A stretch of DNA of 64,000 bases, taken from NCBI GenBank assembly GCA_037157565.1, contig JAZHRO010000063.1, forward strand, positions 150,958,501-151,022,500, written 5' to 3'. The notes beneath the pieces are model-generated. The model had not been told where the DNA came from, searched no databases, and saw nothing but the letters and a program-made list of their open reading frames with translations. Position 1 is the first letter of the stretch; each line of letters starts with the position of its first letter. The position numbers and the translations under genes are program-made. The stretch is from Thalassia testudinum. Taxonomy: Eukaryota > Streptophyta > Magnoliopsida > Alismatales > Hydrocharitaceae. Shown piece after piece: positions 11,281-24,089 of this stretch.

Positions 11281-13709
11281 GTGTAATCAGAAGGAGAGGA
11301 GAGAAGGCTTGCGAGCTCGCATGGGAGCTCGCCGGGGAGCTCACGGTCGATCGACACGTGAGCAAGGCGGAGGAGTGCATCAGGGAGGTCCTCCCCAACA
11401 CTACTACAGCCGGAGCAGCAAGTGAGCGGCGCGGCGTGAGAAGGTGAAGACAGGTTCTAGTTCTTGGATTTTCCCAGAATCAGATGTCTGGAGTGACCGC
11501 CAGACGACGGTGCGGACGTCTGGAGGTGGTGCCAGACGTCTGAGGAGGAGGCTTCGCGAGGGTACGTCTTCTTGCGGATATGGCCATGCAAGCCACTCCG
11601 CCGAGACACTGTTCCTACCCTTTTTGAGAAGATTTCAATTGATTCGCACAGGTGTTGCTTCGGGAAGGCACGAGACACGCCCTCCCACGCACTTCGAGCG
11701 TCTGGGCGAGGCACCAAACGACGGGAAGCATTTCCAGACGTCCGGAGAGGTTGTCGGATGTCTGGAACTGGGTCCACATGGTCCAGTGGAGTTCCTGGAC
11801 GTCTGAGGAGTAGCGCGGGACTGAGGTATGGCTCTGGACTCTTTTAAGACGCCAGGAAGGTGTTCCAGACATCTAATTTGAGTCAGAATCACTGTTTTTG
11901 ACCCGTTTAGGGTCCGTTTGAGGTCTAATTTCCGCAATTGAGATACCGATGTTTCCCGTATATTTTCCCCTACTTGTTGGAATACTTTCTATACTGTTCT
12001 GAGTATTCGCTTGTGATTGATCCTTATGATAGGACCTTGCTCCGTTGCAAGTTCGGGACTTGCTGAGGCACGTGAGCCTGCCGTTCAAGCCCCCATTACT
12101 CCTTGGTTTACTGGTAGAGTGGCTTCCCCTTAATTTAATTATAACCTAATTGCCTGTGTGGAATGAATGATTAGAACCTAGGATATGGCATGAATCCTAG
12201 GACTAGAAATACTGGATTGTCTGTATTGAATGAATGAATTGCAGCCATGAATGAGTAGATAGAATGATAACAATTGCCAGCAAATCAATAACAGCTGCCC
12301 GTGAAACATAAAGTACTTGTGTTAGCAAACTGTTGCATGTGAATTCCTGTTGTTTACGTTAAATGACATACTATGAGCTGCATGTATATAAATTGAAATT
12401 GGAAAGGTGAATGTTGGAAACACGAGTTATCTGTGAATAAATTGAATATGGAATAGAGTTACAAATTGCATATGTATAACTCGAGAATGGAAATAGAAAT
12501 GATGAAACCTGTTATGGCTTGGCCTGAGAAACATGAGCATGAACCCTATGGGGAATTAGGAGTAGAGCTCCTGTAAATAAATGGAATGGAACCGAGAATG
12601 TGAGTGGGGAAGTAAGCTGGCCCTTGAGTACGAAGTACCAAGGAGAGCGACTATCCCCTTGTTTAGTGCAGAGCGGAGCTAGCCACCCTTGGGTTGGGAC
12701 CCGGAGTTAGGATTGGCCACTCTGTACCGACTTCTTCACCCTCTCGTACACAGTACCGGGGAGAGCTACTAGTGTAGGGAGAGAACTAGCCACCCCACGG
12801 GGCCCGAGGTTCAGCTAGCTACCTTACACCGACTTGCTAGGCTCACTGGGCAAACCAGGGTAGTCAGGCGAGGGTGCACGGACTGTGGAGGGGCATGACC
12901 CCTGTTACTGAGAGGGCTATGCCCTATACTGGTTCCATGCTGTGCTTTGGGCGCACCCGCTAACGGAAACGATTGACCGCGTGTCAGTGTGGGGTAGCTA
13001 CCCGTGCGTTTATCGCGCGTGCCGTAGTCACCGTTACGTCTGTCCGTGACCTTGGGGTGGTTGACTGGGTGTAGGACCACCACGGGGGACTCTCCCAGCC
13101 AGGAGAGCACCACGTGCTACTTCTACTCTTCGGAAAAGACTGCAATCAAGATCGTTCCCATGAGGAACATTCAAGATCAAGAAAGAGACCTGATAATTAA
13201 ATTAAGTGGTGAAAGAAAGAATAATTAGTTAAAGAAAGAAAGAAATTGAAAAACAACAACTACCTGTCCACCTTTACTGCTTTAGTAGTTGGTTGCCACT
13301 CTACTCAGTGTTCGCTGACGTTTTGGTACTCATAACCTTTTTCAGGTCCAGGTGTTGAGTAGTTAGAGCATACGACTGCAGAGGATGTTGGGCCCAGTAG
13401 AGCCCAGTAGTGGTAATTCTTTTGTACACATTTATAGTAGTGAGTAACTTCTTGTACTTTTATATTCTGTACTCTTTCGTTCTGCACATTATATTCCTGT
13501 ACCCGTTTACTTTCCTACTGTTGTGGTGGTGTGTACTGTGGTAGTTTACTTCTTTACTGCTGTACTTTGTTACTGTTAGTTGCTAACATGGTGAATGTGA
13601 TTTATTTTATTGCTTTTTGGTTACTTCCTCGTTGGACGACTGGGTCTTGGGATCAGTCGAGTCGGTCCGGTCTCGTGTCCTGTAGGGATTCGGGAACCGG
13701 GTCGTAACA
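11280..13709 (-). repeat. LTR S1: gypsy-type LTR with AGACGTCT palindromes
   Basis: It is homologous over about 2.2 kb to solo LTR S2 (51372-54033). Its 5' end on the minus strand reads TGTTACGACCCGG (end at 13709), a terminus typical of Del/Tekay-type chromovirus LTRs; that family call is from resemblance only. It contains several AGACGTCT-like palindromes at 11480-11880 and a tandemly doubled block at 12625-12844. The left boundary is uncertain: similarity to S2 fades near 11280. No primer site or coding region adjoins it. Confidence 0.65.
12625..12844. repeat. Two imperfect ~110-bp tandem copies inside LTR S1
   Basis: Copies at 12625-12740 and 12741-12844 share the order gtac-agtacc, ggagagc-acta, gctagcca, and accgactt. 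The same pair is in S2 at 52923-53036 and 53037-53138. Several self-complementary segments suggest a folded RNA or a regulatory block. Confidence 0.6.
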
Positions 13710-13710
13710 A

Positions 13711-13983
13711 AAGATGAAAGCTGTCCACGACCAACTCATCCATAGAAAAACCTTTGAGCCAAACCAGCAAGTCTAGCTTTTTGACACCCGACTCAAATGC
13801 TTTCCCAGGAAGATCAGATCCAAGCAGACAGAACCATATCGAGTGGTCAAACCCTTTTCCAATGGGGCAGTTGAAATTGCATATCCAAACACTGGGCATA
13901 CCTTCACGGTAAATGGTCAGAGATTGAAGCACTTACTTACCCAGGTTCCCCCAAAGGAGGTTGTCACCCTCATTGAGGGCTAA
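13711..13983 (+). pseudogene. Integrase C-terminal end, OTA-type Ty3/gypsy (relic)
   Basis: The + strand frame from 13711 reads as the tail of an Athila/Tat integrase: a helix ending in HDQLI, a LFDTRLK-FP-K motif, then NGAVEIAYP and VNGQRLKHLL, and stops at TAA 13981-13983. One in-frame TAG interrupts it before LFDTR. The rest of pol is missing: the frame abuts the end of LTR S1 at 13709, and the sequence left of S1 does not look like integrase. The short motif gcgcttcctaggaggcaaccc follows it, as it does downstream of pol in this group. Confidence 0.75.
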
Positions 13984-15500
13984 CACGAAGCATCGCCCAG
14001 CTGGAGGCATTAAACTTAGCGCTTCCTAGGAGGCAACCCAGAAGATTCAGACTGATCAGGTATACTGCATTACTCAGGTGATTTCTTTCTGAACCCTCGT
14101 TGCATCAATTTATTTTTCAATGACATTGTCCAACTTAAGCATGGTGGGGTGGTAATTTGCATGTTCTGAGTTCATTTTATCAGTATGAATAAAATAAAAT
14201 TAAAAAAAATGATGAATTTAGGAAGAAAAACTTAGGCATTAGGAACTTGTCAACAGTTGAAAATAATACGAAAAGAACCTGAACACTTAGACTTTCCAGG
14301 CCTTCAGGCTTAATCAGCCCTGGTGTCCGTTAAAATATAGATTTAGCTTCGAATCTTCGCAACCTTAATTTATTTTAATCCACCAATAAAATAGGGTGAT
14401 AAATATATAACTTATCAACCTGCCCTCTGACTCTGAGGGACTTTTAGTCTAAGCATCTGCACACATTTTTGCACTGACTCACTCCTCGGAGATTCTGACA
14501 GAAATTGGATAGCTAATGAACCTTCTAGGGTGGTATGGCTGGCAAGTTGTCGTGGGTAACAACCCATTGCCTGGTTGTCCAGAGCCCAGCCACAAGACCA
14601 CTTTCTTTTTATTGCCTCTAGGTAAATTTGAGATCAGGGAAGCCACCTACTAAACAAAAAAAAAAGAAAAGAAGAAAAAAAGAACAAAATAAGCCACACT
14701 TCACTGCACGAGTATAGCTGGCAAGTGGTCATGGGTAACAACCCATTGGCCGGTTGTCTAGAGCCCAGCTCACTAAATGCACAAAAAGATCCAAAACATT
14801 TAAGGAAGAAGTGGGGAAGTAGAGCAATCCGGGGAGATATACACTGGAAACACCCTTGTGTTGACCCCAAATAAAATAAAAGTAGGGAGAAAGCTACCGA
14901 TCGGATAGATACACCTTCAGGGAAACACTTCCTTTTCTGGTCACCTAGGGGCGTAGAAACCCAAAGTCTGTCTGAATTACCATTGAGTGAGTCTATCATG
15001 ATCTTCACACCAAGATGCTTAGCACTTAGAGTCTTTTTTGAGTTTTGGGTGGATTGGGTAGCCGTAAAAAGTTACCAACACACTCTCAACTCCAAAAATC
15101 CAAAAAAATGAGAAAAGATGAAAAAGAAGAAAAAATATATATGCCTTAAATCAAGGATTTGGGTGATTCACATTTTGGCAGACACCTGGGAACTATTTAG
15201 TCTCTATAGATCAGGATCTTAGTATATTTCCTCCTATTGACAAGTAGCAAAATGTCTAAGTGATCAATGCTTGAATTCTGATTGAGAATAACAGCTAGGA
15301 TGAACCTTGCTAGAGACTAGCAAGGAGTAAGTATGGGGATATGATAATGCTATATTTTATGGTGATAATTCTGCTAATCGGAGTTTCTCTTAAGGATAAC
15401 ATGTACAAATAACACATCATAAATGGGCATGGGAGCATTACATGCATCGCACATTGAGATTGCTTATAATTCAATGTTAATGGCCATTTATACAAGTTCG
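13984..15500 (+). other. 3' non-coding region of the OTA element
   Basis: It includes the conserved gaggcaaccc motif (14030-14040) and acattgtccaacttaagcatggtgggg near 14120-14150, which resembles the Athila/Tat purine tract downstream of pol. A 58-bp unit occurs twice (14534-14591 and 14713-14770), and there is an A/G-rich run at 14655-14690. No convincing protein frame is present. Confidence 0.5.
14534..14770. repeat. Direct repeat of a 58-bp unit
   Basis: Copies at 14534-14591 and 14713-14770 share tat-gctggcaagt, gggtaacaaccc and ggttgtc-agagcccagc with few differences. Each contains the small hairpin gggt-aaca-accc. The 120 bp between them is a purine-rich spacer. Confidence 0.8.
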
Positions 15501-16815
15501 TGTCAAAACAGACCTCAGATGAGCAATCGGACTGCACCGATGGATTCAGAATGACGAACAGAGTCCAACGGACTCAAAATCGACCAAATCCGACATCTGG
15601 AGCTCCTTCAATGGGCCCATGAAGTTGTGACTATTGATCTGACGATCAACGGCCACAAAGCTGCCACGTGGCGCAAGATCGATGCACAGCAGCCACTGCC
15701 CCACTTCCTGCATCAACCGCGGGATGAAACTCAGCCGTCCAATCTTCGATCAGATGGCTGAGAATGGATCTCAGCAGACGCCCCGCCTGTGCACAGCATC
15801 GCTTCATCATGCAGGAGCAATCCACAATCGAACGATTGAGGTTTAACAGAGAGTGCGACCATCTTACATGCGTGCCGCAGCGATCAACAACCCTCCTCGC
15901 ACACCAAGCATGTGCGTTCAAACTGCAATTGCTTACGTCCATGCGTGCAATCAAAATTCAGTCATTGATTCGCACACGGACGGAGCAGATGAATGTACAC
16001 GGCACGATTGCGAGAGTTCATGCCAGACGTGTGCAATGTCGCGCAGGGCACGCGCTGCACAAGTGCGATCTGCGAGTGCGTCCTCCACGTAATCTCAGCT
16101 GTCCGATCTTCGATCGGACGGCCCTCAAGGCATGCACACAGATCGCGAAGGAGAAGAAGAGTAGGTGCGCACGTTGGACTGGCAGGCAGGGGTCTACATC
16201 GATGCTTTTGGCATGGTTTGAGCGACGTCCCGGACGTCGCTAAAGGCCCTACCTAAATTAGAATCCCCTTCTTCCTATATAAATCCCCTTCAACTACCCA
16301 TGTAAATCATTCATTACACTTGCAAGCCTTCTACCTTACTCCTAGCTACCCTTAGCACCTTTTTGTACTCGCCGAGGTCGACAAGCCACCGACGGAGCCC
16401 TCCTCCACCGCCGTGGCCGTCTCGCTGTCTCCTTTCTCTTTCTCTCTCTCTTTATCCTAGCATTACTTTACTTTTGTTTAAGCATTTGTCTATTGTTGTA
16501 TTTATGAAAACTCAAGTTGCATGTTGAATGATGTTGGCTCTCTTTTTATCGAGTTTTCTCTCATCGTGATTTGCATGAACGCTATGAGCAAAAGATTCTA
16601 ACCCGACTCTCTCCCTCTCTCTCTCTTTCTCTCCCTCTCTTGTTTTTCTCTCCCGCATTTTCTCGCGTGCAAGCAAAAACCCGCCATTTCCGTGACAACT
16701 AAGTGATAGAAAAACCCGCTTTCACATCTCCCTATGTTCGACACTTAGACTCATGTCCATTCTTATATTTAAAATCGACCTTGCGAATGCAAAGCTACAA
16801 CGACCTAGTTCAACA
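15500..16815 (+). repeat. OTA-type LTR (3' LTR of the integrase-bearing relic)
   Basis: The right end is clear. A TATA box (ctatataaatcc near 16276) is followed by CT-rich R/U5 sequence, the group motif ctccctatgttcgac (16727-16741), the tRNA-Asp-complementary ctacaacgac (16795-16804) and the terminus gttcaaca at 16815. The left boundary is only approximate. It lies downstream of an integrase tail on the same strand, so it is probably that element's 3' LTR. Confidence 0.55.
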
Positions 16816-18270
16816 AATGCATCCTGACACGTCACAGGTCTATTTGGGTAATTTGTGAGGAGCCCTTAAAGTGAAACGGTGGGACATTTACTACATAACC
16901 CATAATTAGTAAGAAATGTTAACAAATAGGTCCCTAATAGCTCTCAAATAGGTCCTTGATGATTTTGAATGAATATAATGTGAAGAAGAAATTGTGCTTA
17001 TGAGGACCTAAATGAAATACACTCATTTCATGGCTCAAATGAAGTCAAATCTTAATGAAGTTTTTATGGCACATTTTTTTAACATTTAAGAACTTAATCC
17101 CATAGTTGATTTGTGAATTTGTGCTCATTCAGTGTTTAATTGGTATTCAGATCATCCATTTACATACTTAGGTATAGAATCTTTCAAAATTGACCTATTT
17201 ATGTATTTTTAACACATAACTGATGTTTTAGGCCATTTTCCTTATTTCCCCCCACTTAACCATTTTATTGTGTTAATTGATAGTGTTTTAACCTTATTTC
17301 TGGCTTAACTTGGACATTTTAGCTATGATGAGCCGCACCTCATCAGTGCGCAATCAAAATCTACCTCGAATCCTTGTGAGGAAGGCTTGATTATCAAATT
17401 GACTAGAGGGTCAATGCATTGACTAATCAATGGGTCATGTCGGGATTGGGAGTTGTGGTAATCTATATAAAGATATCTATAGGTATATTCATGTGTATAT
17501 GCTTAGGAATGTGCGGGTATGCAGGGGTAGTAAATATCACCCTAGTAGGAAATGAGAGTCTATTATGTACCCAACTACATATATAAATAGCTAGTTAATT
17601 CCCTATCGAGCCACTTGGCTCACATCTATGTCGTGTTCTATTTTCAGGAAAAACTAGCCAAAGCGTGAGTCCTTCACCGCCTTCGCATTTGAGCCGTGAA
17701 AAGGCACACACAACTCTTGTGGGAGCGACTTCAGTTGGCCAGGATCTTCGTTTAGTGCCTTAGGAGGAGGAGGCCATCTTCATAGGTAGGGGTTGAGAGG
17801 AGTTTCCACGGATGTGCATCCAACAGCTGATCAGCATAATGTTGGACATTATGGACCTCCTGGAGTAGCACAACATTGCTTAATGGCGGATGCGGTTGCA
17901 GTGGCTGATAGCTCTTTTGGTTGTTAAATTGTTAGCAAGTAGGCAGTCTCTCATTTCTTTTACTCCCTTCTGATGATGTAGACCACCCTTTTGTTTGTGT
18001 GTGTGTGTGTTTAGTGGTCTTAAGGCATGTAAATATTAACTTTAGTTATGATGTAACTGCTGCAAACCAAGATATGTATGATACATGACTTCGATCCCGT
18101 GATATGATATGAGGATGGTGAATGACGTTATGTTTCATTGTGAGTATGATTGGTTATTTCTAGTTTTTCCTTCCTCCAATCTTGCTTCTGCATCATGTTT
18201 TTCATGGATGTATTGTGCAAATACATGTCTATGTGCAGGTTCAGTTAAATTACACTTATTGGGTGTTACA
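16816..18270 (+). repeat. Degenerate LTR-like sequence
   Basis: It ends gggtgttaca (about 18270), like the 3' end of Del/Tekay-type LTRs. It has promoter-like features (tatataaatag near 17580) and a (GT)n run at 17994-18012. No open reading frame or primer site was seen. The identification rests on these ends only. Confidence 0.3.
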
Positions 18271-18356
18271 GGTCAGTGGATTTGAGGTGCCACATTAAAC
18301 TTATCACCATCAGAACGACTTTATCTATTATTGTTTGAAAACATCAGAACATTTGT

Positions 18357-19640
18357 CAAATTGATGTTACTAATGCCTACTTGAATGGTCACCTTCACCA
18401 AATTGTTTATATGAATTGGCCACCTGGTTTCTTTGATGATGATAAGCTAAATCATGTCTACAAATTACAATGCTCTTTATATGGTCTTAAACAAGCTCCT
18501 CATGCTTGGTTTAGTCATCTCAGTGGCTTTCTTGAATGGTTGAGATTTCATTCTTCCAGAATTGATACATCATTATTGGTTTGGCCCTTTAGCACCCAAA
18601 TTCTGTATGTTCTTGTGTATGTTGATGATATTGATGATATATTGACCACTAGAAATTGCTCCTCTAAGGTATCCTACGTTATTTAGGCACTTACTACTGA
18701 GTTTTACATTCGAGATTTGGGCTTTCTTCATTACTTTTTCAGGATTGAAGTTCATGAAAGGGAAAATGGCCTCCTTCTTTGTCAAAAGAAATGCATTCTT
18801 GATCTTTTATGCAACATAAACATGCTTGACTACAAACCCATACAAACCCCAATGGCCACTTCCTCTAAATTAACATCTATTGGAGAACCTTTCAAGGAGC
18901 TTGCCTTTTATGAGCAAGTCACTAGCACATTGCAATATTTGCTACTCACTCGACTAGACATATCGCTTGTAGTCAACTAAGCATGCCAATTTATGAACAA
19001 CCCTATGATTGAACATTGGGAGAATGTCAAAAGAATCATCTGATATCTTAAAGGAACTATAACTCACAATTTTCACATATGACCACATTCTTCTTTTATA
19101 CTTCAAGTCTACTCTAATGTTGACTGGGTTAGTTGTATAGATGACCGTCACTCTTTAAGAGGTTATCTAATTTTTAAGGGACAATTTGATCGCTTGGTCC
19201 TTAAAAAAGCATCAAATAGTGTCTCGCTCTTCGACCAAGTTAGAATATAAGATGCTTGAAAATGTTACAGTAGAATTGATATGGTTGCGATCATTATTGA
19301 ATGAATCACGTATCATCACATCCTCATTAACTATTCTCTGGTATGACAATATTGGTGCCACATATTTATCTTCAAATCCAATTTTTCATGCTTGTACTAA
19401 ATACATTGAGGTTGATTATCGTTTCATGTGTGAACAAGTTAAAAATGGCCTCCTACATGTTGTGTTTATATCCACTAAAGCCCACTTATAGATATTATGA
19501 CAAAGTCTCTTCCTAAAATTTCATTTCATTAAGATGAAAACTTGGACTTCAATAATCGAGCATGTCGTAGAGCATATTTTTGTAATAAATAGCTTGGTCA
19601 AAATAGCTCGAGCAAATCTTGCGGAACAAATCTGAGAATC
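18357..19640 (+). pseudogene. Ty1/copia reverse transcriptase and RNase H relic
   Basis: The translation follows copia pol: IDVTNAYLNG, then YGLKQAPHAWF, the catalytic YVDD (about 18613-18630), RDLGFLHYFFRIEV, LDLLC-MLDYKP, and the RNase H segment with VSRSSTKLEY, ELIWL and IEVDYRF, ending near KAHL at about 19488. It is broken into several frames by stops (for example at 18685 and 18978) and lost bases. Gag, protease and integrase are absent. About 19570-19730 may be its 3' end or LTR remnant. It is dead and old. Confidence 0.88.
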
Positions 19641-21429
19641 TCGTATTATCATTGTAACAAACTTGATGTAATCTGTTCTTTAAATAAATGTGATCGGCCA
19701 TGATGTTTAGTGAGTTGAAAACCTCAATCTAATAATGAGTGGTGGTATACATGAATTAGATTAAATTGAATGTTGTTATCTTGTGATCTAGTCTATCCTT
19801 TTTCCACTTAAACTTGTCCAAGTCAATCCAAACCAATTCATGAAATTAGACTTAATTGAATTGAATCGGATTTTATTTATTTCTTTTTAGGTAGTTCATG
19901 ATTTTATGCTTTTATTAGCAAATGTTATAATATAAGTTTCAATGATCAAATACCTTGAAATTGAAATTTTAGATTTATTGTTTACTTGTAAGAGAGGACT
20001 CGATTAGTAGGAAGATCGAGAAAGAGAAATTATGTGAATAGCATTTGAAAGGAGTAGTGGGATGGGTGGTTAGTGTGGTAGGCTGTAGAAAAAAGAAGGG
20101 AATTCGAAGTTTGATTTAGGGAAGAAGATGGTGGGATTTCGATCTATTCTATTGGGTGCGGATGCCAAATCAATAGGTAGCTTATAAATAATATAAGCTC
20201 CGTGGGATCCCTTCTGTAACTTTTTCCCATGAATGTCCATTTTATCCATGTAAGTTTCATATCCCCCATGTCCTCTCTCTCTCTCTCTCTCTAAAGTAGA
20301 GCACATCATTGACCCCAAGATTCCCAACGGTAGCTTCGACCACCCCCCCGCCCAAAATGTCTATTTTTCACTCACGTGGTAAAATTCAATATACTCTCCA
20401 TATTCTCACCCGCTCTTTTCTCTGTCTAACATGGGGGAAAAAATCGTGGAGCCCCTCTCAAATTTTTTTGGGGAAATTTTGCCATTCCATATATATGCAG
20501 AAGTTTCATTATTCCAATTATAAATTAGACGATACGGAATTATATATGCATGCATATGTATATACGAGTATATATACATGAAGAGTGAAAAAGGACAGCA
20601 AGAAGTTAAAATCAACAGATAGGGCCCATACGTAAAATCATTGTAGAAGCGTTCAATATGGAATTCTAAATTGCCAATTTTAATTAACCTTTACCACAAC
20701 AATAGAAATGTCCTAATCCATTAGGTTATCCCATTGGAGTTAGTCATCCTTTACGGTGACAATGATTTATACAATGGAAGAATGTTGGATTTGTGACTTC
20801 CAATGTAATACTCTCCACAACCCTTTTACATCCCAATATAAAAAAATATTACAGTTATTTCCAATACTATGTACATTCAAATTTCTCCAATTTGATTATT
20901 TGCCCCATGCCTCGTATATTCATTTAAAGCAAAAGCATCGGGCTTCAAATATTAGTAAGTTTACACAAAAGGTTCAAGCATCCTTTTAGAAGTGGATACC
21001 ACCAATGATATCGGTCACATTGCACCCATGATATGAGAAGATCATATATTTTAAATATCATCGAAAATATTTAATATTTGATATAGAATTAAAATAAGTA
21101 TATATCTTATGTCCTATATTATGATCGTAAGAACTATAGATTCAAATGAATGGGATTAAATTACTAATATGATTAAAATCTATTTTTTTGTTACAAATCA
21201 AAAATTTTAATCCAATTCAATCCAATAATAAGTATGGAAAACTCAATCCAATCCAAGTCTATTAGATATGCCCTAAATTGGATTGTGAATTCATCTCATC
21301 TGCATATGCTACTAGACGTGAGTAACAAGAGAGATTTTTATCCCAAGTTTGTAGATGAGGTTAAAATATTTAAAAAATCAAGAAAAGTTGATGTTGATAT
21401 TGAAATGAACAGAAGGAAATCCCACGTCC
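19640..21429. other. Unassigned AT-rich sequence
   Basis: Nothing recognisable as coding on either strand. It holds a (TC)n run at 20272-20292, a TA/GCATGC-rich stretch near 20540-20580, and several direct repeats of ccaatccaa type near 21200-21250. Confidence 0.5.
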
Positions 21430-22368
21430 ATGAAGTCCGGCAGAGCAGGACGGAGAAGATACACGGTAGTCACTTCGCCGACGTTGGCGCTTCCCTCTGC
21501 GGACCATGGCAATGACGCGCAGCACAATGTAAGGACTGCTGCAGGTACCATGCGGCCTGAAACTACCGTACCCAACTCTGCTCATACAAACTCCCCTCTG
21601 GCTCTAGTTTCTCCACCTAGTAAACCAATAACCCCCGAGTCAAACAACTACACCACTCCCAATCAAATCCCATCCAAACCCCCTACCGTTCCATACCCCC
21701 ACCATCCCTGTCCGGGACCCACCCAACCCTCATCCCTACAACCTGACAATTGGAAAAATACCCAAAGCCCATGTTGAGAATATTGTACCAAACCCATGAA
21801 CCAAAAACCCTCTCCAAATATAATAGAGGTCCCTGTTCCATTTACCATCGAAATACATGTACCACTTGAAGAATTTTCCTCCCTTATAACGGCAACAACT
21901 GATGGTGATCTGGTGGATGCCAAGGCCCTGTATGAGATTCATGTCTCAGTCATTCAATTGAAGGAAAAATTAACCACTGAGCAAACTGACCCACAACTTT
22001 TCCCTCCATCTATGTTTGAACCACCCCATGGTCAGGACCCTCCTAATCATCCCCCTACAAACTTCTGTCTACAACCTCCCATACAGCTAACCCACCCTGA
22101 AAACCTTCAGCAGTTAAAACTCCAATTAAACCTTACCCCTACACCCAATCTGGAAAAACTACCCAAGTCCCAAAGGGCTCGTGCTAGGAAAATTCACCTT
22201 AATCTAGCCAAGAACAATGTTCTGGGAAAGGTTGCGGCAAAAAGAAGGCATGTGGAAGATGTGCTTATGGAGGACGTCAACCAACCAATTGGGAAGCGCA
22301 AACATGTGGATTCTGATGCTAGCAACTTTGGCTCACTTGATGGGGCTCTGGCAGCTGACCTCCAATAG
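21430..22368 (+). pseudogene. LINE ORF1 C-terminal part (relic)
   Basis: One frame from the ATG at 21430 runs to 22368 with a single internal TGA at 21775-21777. It is rich in Pro, Thr, Asn and Gln, with basic clusters near the end (RARARK, KRRH, GKRKH). That is the usual look of the tail of a plant L1 ORF1 directly upstream of ORF2. No zinc knuckle or RNA-recognition fold is visible, so the N-terminal part is probably missing. ORF2 starts 14 bases after its stop. Confidence 0.6.
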
Positions 22369-22382
22369 CTGCACCAGTCCCA

Positions 22383-24089
22383 ATGAGTCTTCTCGCTTGG
22401 AATTGTAGGGGTCTGAGGAGAACCTCTGCTATTCGTCATCTACATAACCTCTTCAAGTCTATTAATCCTTCCATTTTTTCCTAACAGAAACTCACTGCCA
22501 CGGTTGCCATCTAGAAAAAATTAGGAAAAGTTGTCAAAGTCATAATTTCTTCTACCAGGATTCGATAGGAAGATCGGGGGGACTTGCTCACTTGGTAGAC
22601 TCCAACGTTAATTGCCAATTGCGATTCACTAACTCTAATTGTTTTCTACTTGAAGTGTCCAATTTGGGGGCAGAAAGCTGGACTTTACTATGTTCATATG
22701 GATCGCCAATCAAAGGAAGAAAAAGGTGTTCTGGGAGGAGATGGCAAATATGCAGCCGGTTACAAAATCTTTCTGGTTATTGGGGACTTTAATACTATAT
22801 TAAATCATTGTGATAAAGAAGGTGGCTTGGAATGCAAACCTTGGGAGCTTGCTTTACTGTGCAAATTTATTTCAGACATATGCCTCATGGATCTTGGTTA
22901 TGTTGGCCCAGCCTACACATGGTCTAACAGGAGATGCATGGGTTCAATTTGAGAGAGGTTAGATCGGGCTTTTGCTTCAAGTGATTGGGCCCTCCTATTT
23001 CCCTCAGCCGGGGTACTACATCTGCTGGCCTTGGGCAGTGATCACTCTCCAGTATTGTCAAGCCTGTTAGGCAACAAAAGAAAAGAAGGCTCCCTTGGTG
23101 ATTTGAACAATGGTGGCTTCAAGAAAATACATGCAAGGATGTCATAAGAAGAGTGTGGCAGGAAAACGGAAAAAAACAATGGAAATATTATCAGTAAGAA
23201 GAGTGTGGCTGAAATCGAAGAGAAAATGATTAAGATGCAAACTCAGACACCAACCCAGGACTCCATAAAAATTGTGAAGCAACTCCAGCTAGAATATGAA
23301 AAAGATCACGGAGGAGATTTTTTGGTTTCACCGATCAAGGCATAAATGGTTGCATGGAGACAGGAATACCAAATTTTACCATTTATATGCTCTCAACAGG
23401 GAGGAAAAAAATTATATCTCTTGGTTATGTTTGGAAGATGGTACGTAGGGAAGGAGGAAGAAATTATGGCTTGTTTTGTCAGGCATTTCAATAATTTGTT
23501 TGGTCAAACTCAAGGAGCAACCAACATTCCAATTATATTTACTAAGGTAGATAAATTACATCCTGAAGAACATGATTATGCAGCCCAAATTACTAGCAAG
23601 GGGGAAATCAAGCAAATCATTTTCTCTCTAAAGCCAATGAAATGCCCCGGGCCTGATGGCTTTCAGGCTATTTTCTTTCAGCAAAATTGGGATATTTTGG
23701 CAAATGATATTATTACTCTTGTTCAAGAGGCTTTTAGTATGGGTTCCTTTCCCCCTGATTTAAACTCAACATATATTGCACTGGTTCCCAAAAGCAAGGT
23801 CGCAAATCAGCCTAAAGGAGTTCAGGCCGATCAGTTTAACAAACACCTTATATAAAGTGATAGCAAAGCTTATTGTAGTGAGAATAAAAAGGGTCTTGCA
23901 GAGAGTTATTTCCCCTCATCAAAGTGCCTTCTGATGAGGATGTCAAATATAAGACAATATCACTACTGCCAAAGAGATTGTTCATTCTATGTCAACCCGA
24001 AAATCTAAGAAATCTTATATAGCTATTAAACTCGATATGGAGATAGCATTTGACCGCATTGAATGGAGATTTGTGATAGATTTATTGCA
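22383..24089 (+). pseudogene. L1-type LINE ORF2: endonuclease and reverse transcriptase (relic)
   Basis: ORF2 begins at ATG 22383 with the typical LAWNCRGLR. The apurinic endonuclease is recognisable by GDFNTIL (about 22777) and GSDHSPV (about 23035). RT follows in shifting frames: NWLH-GDRNTKF-like sequence near 23345, KPMKCPGPDGFQAIFFQ (about 23630), EF-PISL-N-YKVIAKL (about 23820), ISPHQSAF (about 23910), and IKLDMEIAFDRIEW (about 24025). Stops and frameshifts are numerous. The sequence ends abruptly at 24089, where the LTR of element C starts, so RT was cut by that insertion or an associated deletion; the downstream half is not in the window. Confidence 0.88.
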
